Shown: one piece after another, positions 29,533 through 38,178 of the stretch
How positions within the stretch are numbered: position 1 is the first letter of the stretch
Layout: each line of letters starts with the position of its first letter
Origin: Sphingomonas sp. HMP6
GTDB taxonomy: Bacteria; Pseudomonadota; Alphaproteobacteria; Sphingomonadales; Sphingomonadaceae
Reading direction: 5' to 3'
NCBI RefSeq assembly: GCF_013374095.1
Contig: NZ_AP022672.1
Span: forward strand, 1,239,501-1,303,500
Length of the DNA: 64,000 nucleotides
Notes under the pieces: generated by a model
Told to the model about the DNA's origin: nothing
Database searches by the model: none
What the model saw: only the letters and a program-made list of their open reading frames with translations
Program-made: the position numbers and the translations under genes

Positions 29533-30057
29533 ATGCGCATTTCATTGAATTCCGCGAAAAGAATAGTTGCGGGCGCGGGATTGTGTCTTGCCGCGCCGCT
29601 GCTGCTGGGGGCGAGCGGACCGGCCAAGGTTGGCGCGGTGGCCCCACCGTTCGAACTCACGCTGATGGACGGCACCAAAATTTCCTCGGCCGGTCTGCGC
29701 GGGCAAGTGGTGGTGCTCAATTTCTGGGCGACGTGGTGTGTGCCATGCCGGGCCGAGCTTCCGTTGCTCGATCGCTATTATGAGATCCAGCGCGACCGCG
29801 GGCTACGCGTTTTCGCAATCACGACCGAAGATTCGCTCCAACTGTATCAGCTCAAGAAGCTGTTCGCGGTCATGAAGATCCCAGCGATCCGCAAGTTGAA
29901 AGGAAACTACGGGTCGCTGGGCGGCGTGCCGACCAACTACATCATCGATCGCGCGGGCCGCATCCGCTACGCCAAGGCGGCAGCGTTCGATCTGGATGCG
30001 CTCAACAAGGAGTTGGTGCCGCTGCTACTCGAACCGGCCCCCGCGCCGACATCCTGA
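29533..30057 (+). CDS. TlpA-like secreted thioredoxin
   Basis: A 174-residue exported thiol-disulfide protein. An N-terminal signal (MRISLNSAKRIVAGAGLCLA with LLLGASG) precedes a thioredoxin fold with active site WATWCVPC (Cys69 and Cys72), and VPTNYIIDRAGRI carries the cis-proline region. It probably reduces apo-cytochrome or other periplasmic cysteines, as TlpA/ResA proteins do. An ATG five codons upstream (MRGRTMRIS) is possible. The TGA stop lies inside a perfect hairpin shared with the pgk end. Confidence 0.85.
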   Translation: MRISLNSAKRIVAGAGLCLAAPLLLGASGPAKVGAVAPPFELTLMDGTKISSAGLRGQVVVLNFWATWCVPCRAELPLLDRYYEIQRDRGLRVFAITTEDSLQLYQLKKLFAVMKIPAIRKLKGNYGSLGGVPTNYIIDRAGRIRYAKAAAFDLDALNKELVPLLLEPAPAPTS

Positions 30058-30078
30058 CGGAGGTATCGCCTCCGTCAG
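30054..30078. terminator. Bidirectional hairpin between tlpA-like gene and pgk
   Basis: CTGACGGAGG-TATCG-CCTCCGTCAG is a perfect ten-base-pair stem. It lies between convergent genes and includes the stop codon of the plus-strand gene. There is no T-run, so termination efficiency is uncertain. Confidence 0.6.
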
Positions 30079-30091
30079 TCGCCAAGATCTC

Positions 30092-31282
30092 TTACCCCTG
30101 CCGCAACGCCGCGACACCGGGCAAGTCCTTGCCCTCCATCCACTCCAGGAACGCGCCGCCTGCGGTTGAGACGAAGGTGAAATCCTCTGCCGCGCCCGCC
30201 TGGTTGAGCGCGGCAACGGTATCGCCGCCGCCCGCGACCGAAACGAGCGAACCGCTCTTGGTCAGTGCCGCAGCCGTCCGCGCCAGCGCGACGGTCGCCG
30301 TGTCGAACGGCGGCGTCTCGAACGCGCCGAGCGGGCCGTTCCACACCAAAGTCCGGCAAGTCTTGAGCACATCGGCCAGAGCCTCGGTCGCGGCGGGGCC
30401 GATGTCGAGGATCATCTCGTCGGCGGCGACTTCGTGGACGTTGACCGTGCGCACCGGCGGATTGGCGCGGAATTCCGTTGCCACTACGACATCATAGGGC
30501 AAATGGATCGTGCAATTGGCGCGCTCGGCGGCGGCGAAGATTTCCTCGGCCGTGCTGGTCAGGTCATGCTCGCACAAAGACTTGCCGACATCGACACCGC
30601 GCGCCGCGAGGAAGGTGTTCGCCATCCCGCCGCCGATAATCAAGTGATCGACCCGGCTGACGAGATGCTGCAGCACGTCGAGCTTGGTCGAGACCTTCGC
30701 GCCGCCGACCACTGCTGCGACCGGATGTTCGGGATTTCCCAGCGCCTTGTCGAGCGCATCCAGCTCGGCCTGCATCGCCCGCCCGGCAAAGGCCGGGAGC
30801 ACATGCGCCAGCCCCTCGGTCGAGGCGTGGGCGCGATGCGCCGCCGAAAAAGCGTCGTTTACGTAGAGATCGCCGAGCGCGGCGAAGCGCGCCACGGTCG
30901 CGGGGTCATTCTTTTCCTCGCCGCCGAAGAAGCGGGTGTTTTCAAGCACCGCAATATCGCCGGGGGCGAGCGCCGCGACGGCTGCGACGTCGCCTTCCCA
31001 GTCGACATAATGCACTGGTCGACCGAGCACCCCAGCATAGGGCTCGACGATCTGGCTGAGTGACAACTCAGCGCTCGGGCCTTTGGGTCGCCCGAAATGC
31101 GCGAGGATCAGCACGATGGCGCCATTGTCGGCGAGTTCGGTCACGGTCGGTACGGTCGCGCGGAACCGCGTATCGTCGCTCACCACGCCGTCCTGCATCG
31201 GCACGTTCAGATCCTCGCGCACCAGCACGCGCTTGCCGCGCACGTCGCCGATATCGTCGAGCGTCTTGAAAGCTCTCGTCAT
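30092..31282 (-). CDS. pgk: Phosphoglycerate kinase
   Basis: A 396-residue glycolytic kinase forming ATP from 1,3-bisphosphoglycerate. The N-terminal [15 protein letters not shown] and HFGRPKG substrate motifs and the C-terminal [13 protein letters not shown] and [13 protein letters not shown] motifs are intact. It overlaps the MOSC gene stop by four bases (ATGA). The order gap-MOSC-pgk suggests one transcript. Confidence 0.97.
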   Translation of the reverse strand: MTRAFKTLDDIGDVRGKRVLVREDLNVPMQDGVVSDDTRFRATVPTVTELADNGAIVLILAHFGRPKGPSAELSLSQIVEPYAGVLGRPVHYVDWEGDVAAVAALAPGDIAVLENTRFFGGEEKNDPATVARFAALGDLYVNDAFSAAHRAHASTEGLAHVLPAFAGRAMQAELDALDKALGNPEHPVAAVVGGAKVSTKLDVLQHLVSRVDHLIIGGGMANTFLAARGVDVGKSLCEHDLTSTAEEIFAAAERANCTIHLPYDVVVATEFRANPPVRTVNVHEVAADEMILDIGPAATEALADVLKTCRTLVWNGPLGAFETPPFDTATVALARTAAALTKSGSLVSVAGGGDTVAALNQAGAAEDFTFVSTAGGAFLEWMEGKDLPGVAALRQG

Positions 31283-31728
31283 TCTTCCACCCTTACAGTG
31301 TCACCGACGCGGATGATCCCGCCAGCCAATACGCGTGAACACGCCCCGCCGCGCCAATCGACCAGCAGCGCAGCGCGCAGGCCGGGGGCAAGCGCTTCCA
31401 TCCGTTCGCACGGATCGGTCTCACGCGTGATCTGCAGCACGACCGTATCGCCGATGCGCAGCTTGGTCCCGGCAATCTGCGGCAGATCAAGCCCTTCGAC
31501 CAGCAAGTTCGCACGCCGTTCGAACCACGGGATGCTATGCCCGGTCTCCGCCATCGCGGCGGCCCAGTCGCCCGTCTCGACCAGCGTGACTTGCCGTCGC
31601 CCCTTGCCGCCGGGCTTCACCACGCCACGAAAATCGCCGCTCAGGCCGCGTTCGACGCTCACCTCGACATGGTCGAGCGTCTCCATCGGCCCCTTCGGCC
31701 GCGCGTGACGCGCGATTCCGGCGAGCAA
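31279..31728 (-). CDS. MOSC domain protein between gap and pgk
   Basis: A protein of about 149 residues with the MOSC fold. [20 protein letters not shown] and the conserved cysteine in [11 protein letters not shown] are typical of MOSC proteins, which bind sulfur or molybdenum cofactor derivatives. I prefer a TTG start (reading [15 protein letters not shown]) six bases after the gap stop; longer readings would overlap gap. It is translationally coupled to pgk. A link to molybdenum enzymes is plausible because one subunit lies at the window end, but that gene is more than 30 kb away. Confidence 0.78.
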   Translation of the reverse strand: MLAGIARHARPKGPMETLDHVEVSVERGLSGDFRGVVKPGGKGRRQVTLVETGDWAAAMAETGHSIPWFERRANLLVEGLDLPQIAGTKLRIGDTVVLQITRETDPCERMEALAPGLRAALLVDWRGGACSRVLAGGIIRVGDTVRVEE

Positions 31729-31733
31729 TCCGC

Positions 31734-32744
31734 TCAGAGGAACTTGCCCATCGCGGCAGCGGTATCGATCATGCGGTTCGAGAAACCCCATTCATTGTCA
31801 TACCAGCTGACCACGCGCACGAGCTTACCGTCGAGCACCGCGGTTTCGAGGCTGTCGACCGTCGATGAGGCCGAGGTGTGCATCAGATCGATCGAGACCA
31901 GCGGCTCATCCGACCAGTCGAGGATGCCGACCAGCGGGCCGCTCTCGGACGCGGCCTTCAGGATCGCGTTAACCTCGTCCCGCGTGGTGTCGCGCTTGGG
32001 CGTGAAGGTCAGGTCGATCAGCGACACGTCGGGGGTCGGCACGCGGATCGCCGAGCCGTCGAGTTTACCCTTCAATTCCGGCAGCACTTCGCCAACCGCG
32101 CGCGCGGCACCGGTGGTGGTCGGGATCATCGACATACCAGCGGCGCGCGCACGGCGCAGATCGGGGTGGATCTGGTCGAGGATCTTCTGGTCGTTGGTAT
32201 AGGCGTGCACGGTGGTCATCAGGCCGCGTTCGATCCCGATCGCATCGTTGAGCACCTTGGCGACGGGGGCCAGGCAGTTGGTGGTGCACGACGCGTTCGA
32301 CACGATCGTGTGCTCGGCGGTCAGCTTGTCGTTATTGACGCCGAACACGACCGTCAGATCGACATTCTTGCCGGGCGCCGAGATCAGCACCTTCTTGGCA
32401 CCGGCATCGAGATGCTTCTGACAGCTTTCGCGGTCGGTGAAGAAGCCGGTGCATTCAAGCACGATATCCACGCCCAGTTCGCCGTGCGGCAAATTGGCGG
32501 GATCGCGCTCGGCGGTGACGCGGATGCGCTTGCCGTCGACGACCAGATCATTGCCCTCGGCCGAAACCTTGCCGGGATATTTGCCATGCACCGAATCGCG
32601 GCTGAACAGCCACGCGTTGGACTTCGCATCGGCAAGATCGTTGATTGCGACCAGATCGAGCCCGCTGTCGCTCCGCTCGAGAATCGCACGCGCGACAAGA
32701 CGGCCAATGCGCCCGAAACCGTTGATCGCAACCTTGATCGTCAT
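31734..32744 (-). CDS. gap: Glyceraldehyde-3-phosphate dehydrogenase
   Basis: A 336-residue NAD-dependent enzyme of glycolysis. The Rossmann start [20 protein letters not shown], the catalytic cysteine in [12 protein letters not shown] and the terminal [14 protein letters not shown] are all intact. The start is preceded by AAGGAGCT, a good ribosome binding site. First gene of gap-MOSC-pgk. Confidence 0.97.
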   Translation of the reverse strand: MTIKVAINGFGRIGRLVARAILERSDSGLDLVAINDLADAKSNAWLFSRDSVHGKYPGKVSAEGNDLVVDGKRIRVTAERDPANLPHGELGVDIVLECTGFFTDRESCQKHLDAGAKKVLISAPGKNVDLTVVFGVNNDKLTAEHTIVSNASCTTNCLAPVAKVLNDAIGIERGLMTTVHAYTNDQKILDQIHPDLRRARAAGMSMIPTTTGAARAVGEVLPELKGKLDGSAIRVPTPDVSLIDLTFTPKRDTTRDEVNAILKAASESGPLVGILDWSDEPLVSIDLMHTSASSTVDSLETAVLDGKLVRVVSWYDNEWGFSNRMIDTAAAMGKFL

Positions 32745-32924
32745 CGCTATAGCTCCTTGAAAACGGATCGGCCCGGCGGCGCATTGCGGCATCCGAGTCC
32801 TGCAATGCGCGCGTCTTTGCGGGCGACGGGCGCGCACGTCAACCGTCGCGCGACGCGCCCGGCTTGCCACATCACCGTCACAAATGCGCCTTGTGGAGGC
32901 GTCGCGGCATGCTATCTGCTGCGC

Positions 32925-33110
32925 ATGGCAGAGGCACCCCCCCCGACCGCGCTCGACCGGATCGACCGGGCGCTTGCCCGGATCGAGGCCGCCGCAGCGC
33001 AGCGCGACACCAGCCGCGCAAGACTGATCGAACGTCATGAAACGCTGCGCCGCCGTATGGCGGAGGCTATTGCCGCGCTGGATGCGATCATCGAACGCGA
33101 GCAAAATTGA
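32925..33110 (+). CDS. Small coiled-coil protein coupled to zapA
   Basis: A 61-residue, mostly helical protein with heptad-like spacing ([19 protein letters not shown], then [20 protein letters not shown]). Its TGA overlaps the zapA ATG (TGATG), so the two are coupled. No family assignment is certain. The position before zapA and the coiled coil suggest a division-related partner, which is inference. GC and codon use match neighbours. Confidence 0.75.
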   Translation: MAEAPPPTALDRIDRALARIEAAAAQRDTSRARLIERHETLRRRMAEAIAALDAIIEREQN

Positions 33111-33397
33111 TGGCAGACGTAACGCTCACCATTGGCGACCGCCGGCATACCGTCGCCTGCCCCGATGGGCAGGAGAATCAGGTGCGTCGTCTCGGCACGA
33201 TGCTCGATGCGCATTGGGCGACCGCCGCACGCGCGTCGGGCGGGCTCAATGGCGAGCGCACGATGTTGTTCGTCGCGCTGATGCTCGCCGACGAACTCGA
33301 AGAGGCAGACCGTCGCCCAGCAGCCGCGAAGGACGAGGTCGTCCTGGCCCGCATCGCGGACCGGCTCGAATCGCTCGCAGCATCCCTTGAGCAATAG
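33110..33397 (+). CDS. zapA: Cell division protein ZapA
   Basis: A 95-residue FtsZ-ring stabiliser. The N-terminal domain [19 protein letters not shown] and the long C-terminal helix from the [15 protein letters not shown] region match ZapA. I take the ATG giving MADVTLTIG. It is followed by 6S RNA and the formyl-THF cyclo-ligase gene, a synteny seen widely in proteobacteria and which supports all three calls. Confidence 0.92.
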   Translation: MADVTLTIGDRRHTVACPDGQENQVRRLGTMLDAHWATAARASGGLNGERTMLFVALMLADELEEADRRPAAAKDEVVLARIADRLESLAASLEQ

Positions 33398-33414
33398 CGG
33401 GAACGCGCCTATAT

Positions 33415-33580
33415 CTATGAACGGCGGGCACTGCCCGATACGCGCCTTTATTATCCCTGAGGCTATTCATCATCCATAGGGGGCTGTCCCTGTTAGGATC
33501 TTGGTCCGAAGCACATGGTCCCCACCTGACGTACCGTGCGTCAGTGGATAACCCGGCCAACGGTCACGGCGGTCCCGCCA
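33415..33580 (+). ncRNA. ssrS: 6S RNA (SsrS)
   Basis: Located between zapA and fau, the standard place for 6S RNA. The sequence has the expected form: a terminal closing stem (GGCGGG at 33423-33428 pairing with CCCGCC at 33574-33579), a GAGGCTATTCATCATCC and GGGGCTGTCCCTGTTAGGAT region, and a distal CCTGACGTACCGTGCGTCAG hairpin. 6S RNA binds RNA polymerase holoenzyme as a promoter mimic in stationary phase. The ends are approximate. Confidence 0.82.
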
Positions 33581-33636
33581 CCCGCGCCGCGCGCACGACG
33601 ACAGCGGAGCTGTCGCCGAGACGCACAAGCGCGGCC

Positions 33637-33654
33637 GGGCTCGGCTTCAGCCGA
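33637..33654. terminator. Hairpin downstream of 6S RNA
   Basis: GCTCGGCTTCAGCCGAGC is a perfect seven-base-pair hairpin with a TTCA loop, between 6S RNA and fau. There is no T-run. It could end or trim the 6S transcript, or be a repeat remnant. Confidence 0.4.
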
Positions 33655-33659
33655 GCTTC

Positions 33660-33683
33660 GACGGCGCGGCTTTGCCGCGACGC
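33660..33683. repeat. 24-base hairpin, inverted partner of the copy after DUF2842
   Basis: The core CGCGGCTTTGCCGCG folds on itself. The full 24 bases are the exact reverse complement of 34459-34482, so the two copies bracket fau and DUF2842. Confidence 0.85.
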
Positions 33684-33689
33684 GCGTCT

Positions 33690-34238
33690 GTGAGCATCGA
33701 CAAAGTCCAATTACGGTCGCAAATTCGCGCCTCCCGCGACGCGTTCGTGGCCGGAAGGCCGCCAGCGCTCGAAGCGCCACCAGAATATCACGCATTGCTG
33801 AAGGCCGGGCTCACCGTCGCGTCCTACGTGCCCGTTGGGAGCGAAGCAGACCCGTCGCGGCTCGCGCGCGCTGCGGTCGAGGCGGGCTGCGTCATCGCCC
33901 TGCCCCACGTCACGATTCGCGCCGAACCGATGCGCTTCCTTTCCTGGGCGACCGAGGCGGCGCTGGTTGCCGGCCCGTTCGGCCTCCAGCAGCCAGCAGC
34001 GGACGCCGCAGCGCTCGTCCCCGACATCATCCTCACGCCCTTGCTCGCGTTCGATTCGAAGCTCGACCGACTCGGCCAGGGTGCTGGCTATTACGACCGC
34101 GCCTTTGCCGAGTTCCCGAACGCCCGCCGGATCGGCGTCGCCTGGAACGTACAATGCGTCGATGGGCTCCCGGTCGATCCGTGGGATATGCCGCTCGACG
34201 CCGTCATTACCGAATCAGGATGGATCACCGCTTTATGA
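33690..34238 (+). CDS. fau: 5-formyltetrahydrofolate cyclo-ligase
   Basis: A 182-residue enzyme converting 5-formyl-THF to 5,10-methenyl-THF with ATP. The signature RLGQGAGYYDRAF and the preceding ILTPLLAFDSK are clear. I use the GTG start (reading VSIDKVQLRSQIRASR). A TTG six codons earlier lies in the hairpin repeat. It is the third member of the zapA-ssrS-fau set and overlaps DUF2842 by four bases. Confidence 0.92.
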   Translation: MSIDKVQLRSQIRASRDAFVAGRPPALEAPPEYHALLKAGLTVASYVPVGSEADPSRLARAAVEAGCVIALPHVTIRAEPMRFLSWATEAALVAGPFGLQQPAADAAALVPDIILTPLLAFDSKLDRLGQGAGYYDRAFAEFPNARRIGVAWNVQCVDGLPVDPWDMPLDAVITESGWITAL

Positions 34239-34444
34239 CCCCAAGTTGGCGCAAACCCGTGGGCATGCTTGGCATCCTCGCGCTGATCACTGTCTGGTGC
34301 GTTCTGGCCGCCAGCCTGTCGGGTCCGGTCGGGCAACTGCACCCGCTGCTGCAGGCGGTGTTTTATTTGGTCGCAGGCATCGCGTGGATTTGGGTGCTGC
34401 CGCTCAGGCGGATGCTGGCGTGGATGGAGACCGGGCGTTGGTGA
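34235..34444 (+). CDS. DUF2842 family small membrane protein
   Basis: A 69-residue protein with two membrane helices (PVGMLGILALITVWCVLAA and AVFYLVAGIAWIWVLPL) separated by a short loop. It ends RMLAWMETGRW, typical of DUF2842 proteins of alphaproteobacteria. Function unknown. The ATG overlaps the fau stop (ATGA), so it is cotranslated with fau. Confidence 0.85.
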   Translation: MTPSWRKPVGMLGILALITVWCVLAASLSGPVGQLHPLLQAVFYLVAGIAWIWVLPLRRMLAWMETGRW

Positions 34445-34458
34445 TTTTCGCCTAGAGA

Positions 34459-34482
34459 GCGTCGCGGCAAAGCCGCGCCGTC
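34459..34482. repeat. 24-base hairpin, inverted partner of the copy before fau
   Basis: The core CGCGGCAAAGCCGCG folds on itself and is the exact reverse complement of the 24 bases at 33660-33683. It follows DUF2842 directly and may act as a transcript end. Confidence 0.85.
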
Positions 34483-34524
34483 CACCGGGTCATTGGCCCC
34501 GCCGGCCGACCGTGCAAGTCTCGT

Positions 34525-34541
34525 AATTTGCTTCGCAAATT
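34525..34541. terminator. Hairpin downstream of tRNA-Asp
   Basis: AATTTGC-TTC-GCAAATT is a perfect seven-base-pair stem, 18 bases beyond the 3' end of the tRNA on its strand. It lacks a T-run. Confidence 0.4.
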
Positions 34542-34558
34542 TCGTGCTTGCTGCGCTT

Positions 34559-34635
<77 letters not shown>

Positions 34636-34680
34636 TTGTAAAGCGGCAGGCGGGCCAACTATGCGAGCCGCCCTACCCTG

Positions 34681-35895
34681 TCAACCACCGGTTTCACGTT
34701 CTTCCGAAGAAGTGTCGAAACGACCTTTGCCGCGCGTCGTCAATGTGCCGTGTTCGAACAGGAATCCGGCGATATCGGGCTTGCCTGCTGCGCCGATGAT
34801 GGTTTGCAAAATAATCAGCAAAGGCACCGCCAGCAGCGTGCCCGCCGTGCCCCACACCCATGACCAGAAGCTGATCGACACGAGAATCATGATCGGGTTG
34901 ATCGTCAGCCGGTGCCCGACGATCAACGGCGTGATCGCATTCGCTTCGATCAAATGACAGCCGATCATCGCAAAGGCGGGAATCAGCGCGACCCAAATGT
35001 CCTGAAACGTCATGAGGCCGCCCAGCGCGAGCAACATAGCCGCCGCGATCGGCCCGAAATAGGGCACATAATTGAGCAACGCGACGATCCCGCCCCACAT
35101 CAATGGAAACGGCATCCCCATCACCCAGAGCAGCCCGGAGATCAGCAGGCCGAGCGACAGGTTGATCACCGTGATCGTGCCCAGATAGGCCGAGGTATCG
35201 TCCACCACGTCCTGAATCACCCGCGCGGTCGCCATCGCGCCGCCAAAGCTCGCCCGGCTGGTGATCGTCTTCTTGCGCAGCCGGGTCCAGCCGGAAAGAA
35301 AGAAGAACACGATCAGCACGCCAAAGAACACTTGCACGATGACCGACGGCGCGAAGCTTGCCGCAAGCTCGAGAATCGAACTCGGCGGGGTCACGGCGGT
35401 CGTTGCGGGGGCCTTGATCGGGCCGGTCGCGGCGAGATGCTGAACAGTGCGGTTGAGATATTTCTGGAAGCTTTGATACAGGTCGATTAGCGGCGCGATG
35501 TTCATTTGGATGCGGTCGATTCGTTCGGGCAGACGCCGGAAGAATTCGGTCGCCGGCACGATGATCGCCGCCAGCGCGACGTTCGCCGCGACGAGGAACA
35601 GCAGGACGCACGTGAGAGCCGCAAGCGCGGAGGGCACGCGCCGCCGCTCCAGCCATTCTAGGATCGGCACCAACGCCACCGCGATCACCAGCGCTGCCGT
35701 GGTCGGCAGGAAAAATTCGGCCCCGGCCTTCAGCGCGAACGGCACTGCCAGCGCCAGCCCCGCCCCCGCGATCAGCGTCAGCGCCGCCAGCAAGCGATCT
35801 CGCCTTAGCGCAACCCGCGGCTCGTCGGCGTCCTCGGCCGCCTCCACCGTCGGCAATTCGAAAGCGCCGCTCTTGCTGTCATCCAGGTCTGCCAT
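34681..35895 (-). CDS. AI-2E family transporter (PerM-like permease)
   Basis: A 404-residue polytopic membrane protein of the AI-2E/PerM family, with about eight hydrophobic segments. The family blocks LNYVPYFGPIAAAMLLALGG and LIEANAITPLIVGHRL are present in the C-terminal half. Members export varied substrates, and some act as Na/H antiporters; the substrate cannot be inferred. Acidic N- and C-terminal tails are cytoplasmic. Divergent from glpK across 54 bases. Confidence 0.88.
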   Translation of the reverse strand: MADLDDSKSGAFELPTVEAAEDADEPRVALRRDRLLAALTLIAGAGLALAVPFALKAGAEFFLPTTAALVIAVALVPILEWLERRRVPSALAALTCVLLFLVAANVALAAIIVPATEFFRRLPERIDRIQMNIAPLIDLYQSFQKYLNRTVQHLAATGPIKAPATTAVTPPSSILELAASFAPSVIVQVFFGVLIVFFFLSGWTRLRKKTITSRASFGGAMATARVIQDVVDDTSAYLGTITVINLSLGLLISGLLWVMGMPFPLMWGGIVALLNYVPYFGPIAAAMLLALGGLMTFQDIWVALIPAFAMIGCHLIEANAITPLIVGHRLTINPIMILVSISFWSWVWGTAGTLLAVPLLIILQTIIGAAGKPDIAGFLFEHGTLTTRGKGRFDTSSEERETGG

Positions 35896-35949
35896 CCCAA
35901 GACTCTAGCGGCATTCCCACGCGGCGCAAACGGCGCTAGCGAGGATGCC

Positions 35950-37437
35950 ATGTCCGATCTCATCCTGGTCATCGACGAGGGCACCACCTCGACCCGCGCC
36001 ATGCTGTTCCGCCCCGACGGGACGTGCCTCTCCACGCGCGCGGAGGAGTTGACCCAACATTATCCCGAGCCCGGCCGAGTCGAGCATGATGCCAGCGAAA
36101 TCTGGGAGAAGACGCTTGCCGTGACGCGCGCCGTGATCGACGAAGCGGGCGGTGCCGAGCGGATCGCCGCGATCGGCATTACCAATCAGCGCGAGACGGT
36201 GGTGTTTTGGGACCGCGAGACCGGCGAACCGCTCGCACCCGCGATCGTCTGGCAGGACCGCCGCACCGCCGCGACATGCCGCGCGCTGAAAGAGGCGGGT
36301 CACGAAAGCGTCGTCCAGGCCAAGACCGGCCTGCTGCTCGACCCCTATTTCTCCGGGAGCAAGATTGGCTGGGCAATGGAGCATTGGCCCGCGGTCAAGG
36401 CAGCCGGCAAGCGGCTGGCCGTGGGGACGGTCGAAAGCTGGCTAATCTGGAAACTGACCGCCAACGAAAACCGGGGCGGCCTGCACATCACCGACGCGAC
36501 CAACGCCAGCCGTACCGCGCTGATGGCGATCGGCAGCGGCCAATGGGACGACGGGTTGATCGATCTCTTCGCCGTACCCCGCGCGGCCTTGCCCGAGATC
36601 GTCGATTGCGCCGGGCAATTCGGCGAGACCACTTTGTTCGGTGCCGCGATCCCGATCTGCGGCATCGCCGGTGACCAGCAAGCCGCGACGATCGGCCAAT
36701 CCTGCCTCGCGGTCGGCGAAACCAAGGCCACCTTCGGCACCGGCGCATTCGTGCTGAGCCAGGCCGGGCCGACGCCGCCGACCTCGCGCAATCGCTTGCT
36801 ATCGACGATCGTCTGGCAGCTTGGCGGGCGGCGCTCCTATGCGCTCGAAGGTTCGGTGTTCGTCGCGGGTAGCCTGATCAAATGGCTGCGCGACGAAGTG
36901 GCGCTGATCGGCACAGCGGCTGAAACCGAAGCGCTCGCGCGCAGCGTGCCCGATAATGGCGGCGTCTACTTCGTGCCCGCTTTGTCCGGGCTCGGCGCAC
37001 CGTGGTGGGAGCCCGACGCGCGCGGTGCGATCTCGGGCCTCAGCTTCTCGACCGGCAAGGCACACATCGTCCGCGCCGCGCTGGAGGCGATGGCGCATCA
37101 GGCGCATGATCTGAAGACCGCCTTTGCCGCCGATGGCGTCGATTGGGCGACGGTTCGAATCGACGGCGGCATGGTTGCAAACGACTGGATGGCGCAGGAC
37201 ATGGCCGACATGCTTGGCGTCAGCGTCGAGCGGCCAAAATTCGCGGAGACCACCGCGTTGGGGGCGGGCATGCTGGCCGGGATCGGCTGCGGCCTCTTCG
37301 CCGACCTCGCCGAGGCCAGCGTCATGCGCGGCGCAGTCGAGACGTTCGAGCCAACAATGGCCGCAGAAACCCGCAACGCGCGCCTGACGGGGTGGAAAGT
37401 GGCGGTGGAGAGTGCAATCGCCCGACCGAATACGTGA
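35950..37437 (+). CDS. glpK: Glycerol kinase
   Basis: A 495-residue FGGY-family kinase making glycerol 3-phosphate. Motifs are IDEGTTSTRAMLF (usual family form DQGTTSSR), WQDRRTA, GDQQAATIGQSC, KATFGTGAF and the C-terminal IDGGMVANDWMAQ. The length is standard. No glycerol facilitator or dehydrogenase is adjacent, so it stands as a single gene before an unknown membrane protein. Confidence 0.95.
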   Translation: MSDLILVIDEGTTSTRAMLFRPDGTCLSTRAEELTQHYPEPGRVEHDASEIWEKTLAVTRAVIDEAGGAERIAAIGITNQRETVVFWDRETGEPLAPAIVWQDRRTAATCRALKEAGHESVVQAKTGLLLDPYFSGSKIGWAMEHWPAVKAAGKRLAVGTVESWLIWKLTANENRGGLHITDATNASRTALMAIGSGQWDDGLIDLFAVPRAALPEIVDCAGQFGETTLFGAAIPICGIAGDQQAATIGQSCLAVGETKATFGTGAFVLSQAGPTPPTSRNRLLSTIVWQLGGRRSYALEGSVFVAGSLIKWLRDEVALIGTAAETEALARSVPDNGGVYFVPALSGLGAPWWEPDARGAISGLSFSTGKAHIVRAALEAMAHQAHDLKTAFAADGVDWATVRIDGGMVANDWMAQDMADMLGVSVERPKFAETTALGAGMLAGIGCGLFADLAEASVMRGAVETFEPTMAAETRNARLTGWKVAVESAIARPNT

Positions 37438-37467
37438 CTCCGTCCGCAACTGACCTACAAAGCTGAC

Positions 37468-38160
37468 ATGCGTAGCGTCGATTTCAGTTCGTGGCAGGCT
37501 GTCGTCTCGACCATGCTCGGTCTTGCACTCATCACGCTCGTCGGGGTCGGGATCCGCCTGGTGGCGATGTACACGCTCCAGCAGCGCCGCGAGCGCGAGA
37601 ATCGCCAAATCAATGAACGCCTGCGCGTTCTGATCGCCGCGTACAAGACGCTCGGCGGATCGTTCACCGGCAATCTGGCGGTGGATCCGACCCATTTGCG
37701 CGATCTGCGTCGCGCCACCGACCGCGCCGAAATGCCGCCAGGTGATTCCCCCGCAGAAGCAGGGTCGGATCGCGCCCGGCGAACCCGGGATGCGGTCGAG
37801 GCCGCTTTATCCGACGTGATCCTGCTCGGCACCGAAGAGCATGTCCGCCTTTCGGAGCGCGCCGCGCGCGAGCTCGTCGCGGGTCAGCCGGTTCACATCG
37901 ATCAACTCGTGGTGTCGCTACGCGCGTTTATCCGGCAGGCACTCGGCCTCGCCCGCATCCCCGCAGACCTGTCGATCCCGCGCCAGGGCCCGACCCGGCC
38001 ATCCGGGTCCGGCGGTCGCGGAAGAAGCGATGGCGACTCGCGGCAAACAGGCGGCAAAGGTGGCGGCGGCGGTGGCGGTGGCGGTAGCGGTAGCGGTATG
38101 GGCGGCGGCGGAATCGGCGGCACTGCCACCGACGACCCAGGCACCACCCACCACGGCTAA
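37468..38160 (+). CDS. Membrane-anchored protein with Gly-rich tail
   Basis: A 230-residue protein of unknown function. One N-terminal membrane helix (VVSTMLGLALITLVGVGIRLV) is followed by a charged helical region (QQRRERENRQINERLRVLI) and a soluble domain to about residue 175. The C-terminal 50 residues are low complexity: KGGGGGGGGGSGSGMGGGG and a short acidic end. The tail is encoded by a GGC/GGT codon run that could slip. Thirty bases after glpK on the same strand, possibly cotranscribed. Confidence 0.75.
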   Translation: MRSVDFSSWQAVVSTMLGLALITLVGVGIRLVAMYTLQQRRERENRQINERLRVLIAAYKTLGGSFTGNLAVDPTHLRDLRRATDRAEMPPGDSPAEAGSDRARRTRDAVEAALSDVILLGTEEHVRLSERAARELVAGQPVHIDQLVVSLRAFIRQALGLARIPADLSIPRQGPTRPSGSGGRGRSDGDSRQTGGKGGGGGGGGGSGSGMGGGGIGGTATDDPGTTHHG

Positions 38161-38178
38161 GCGCTACACCTGCGTGCC

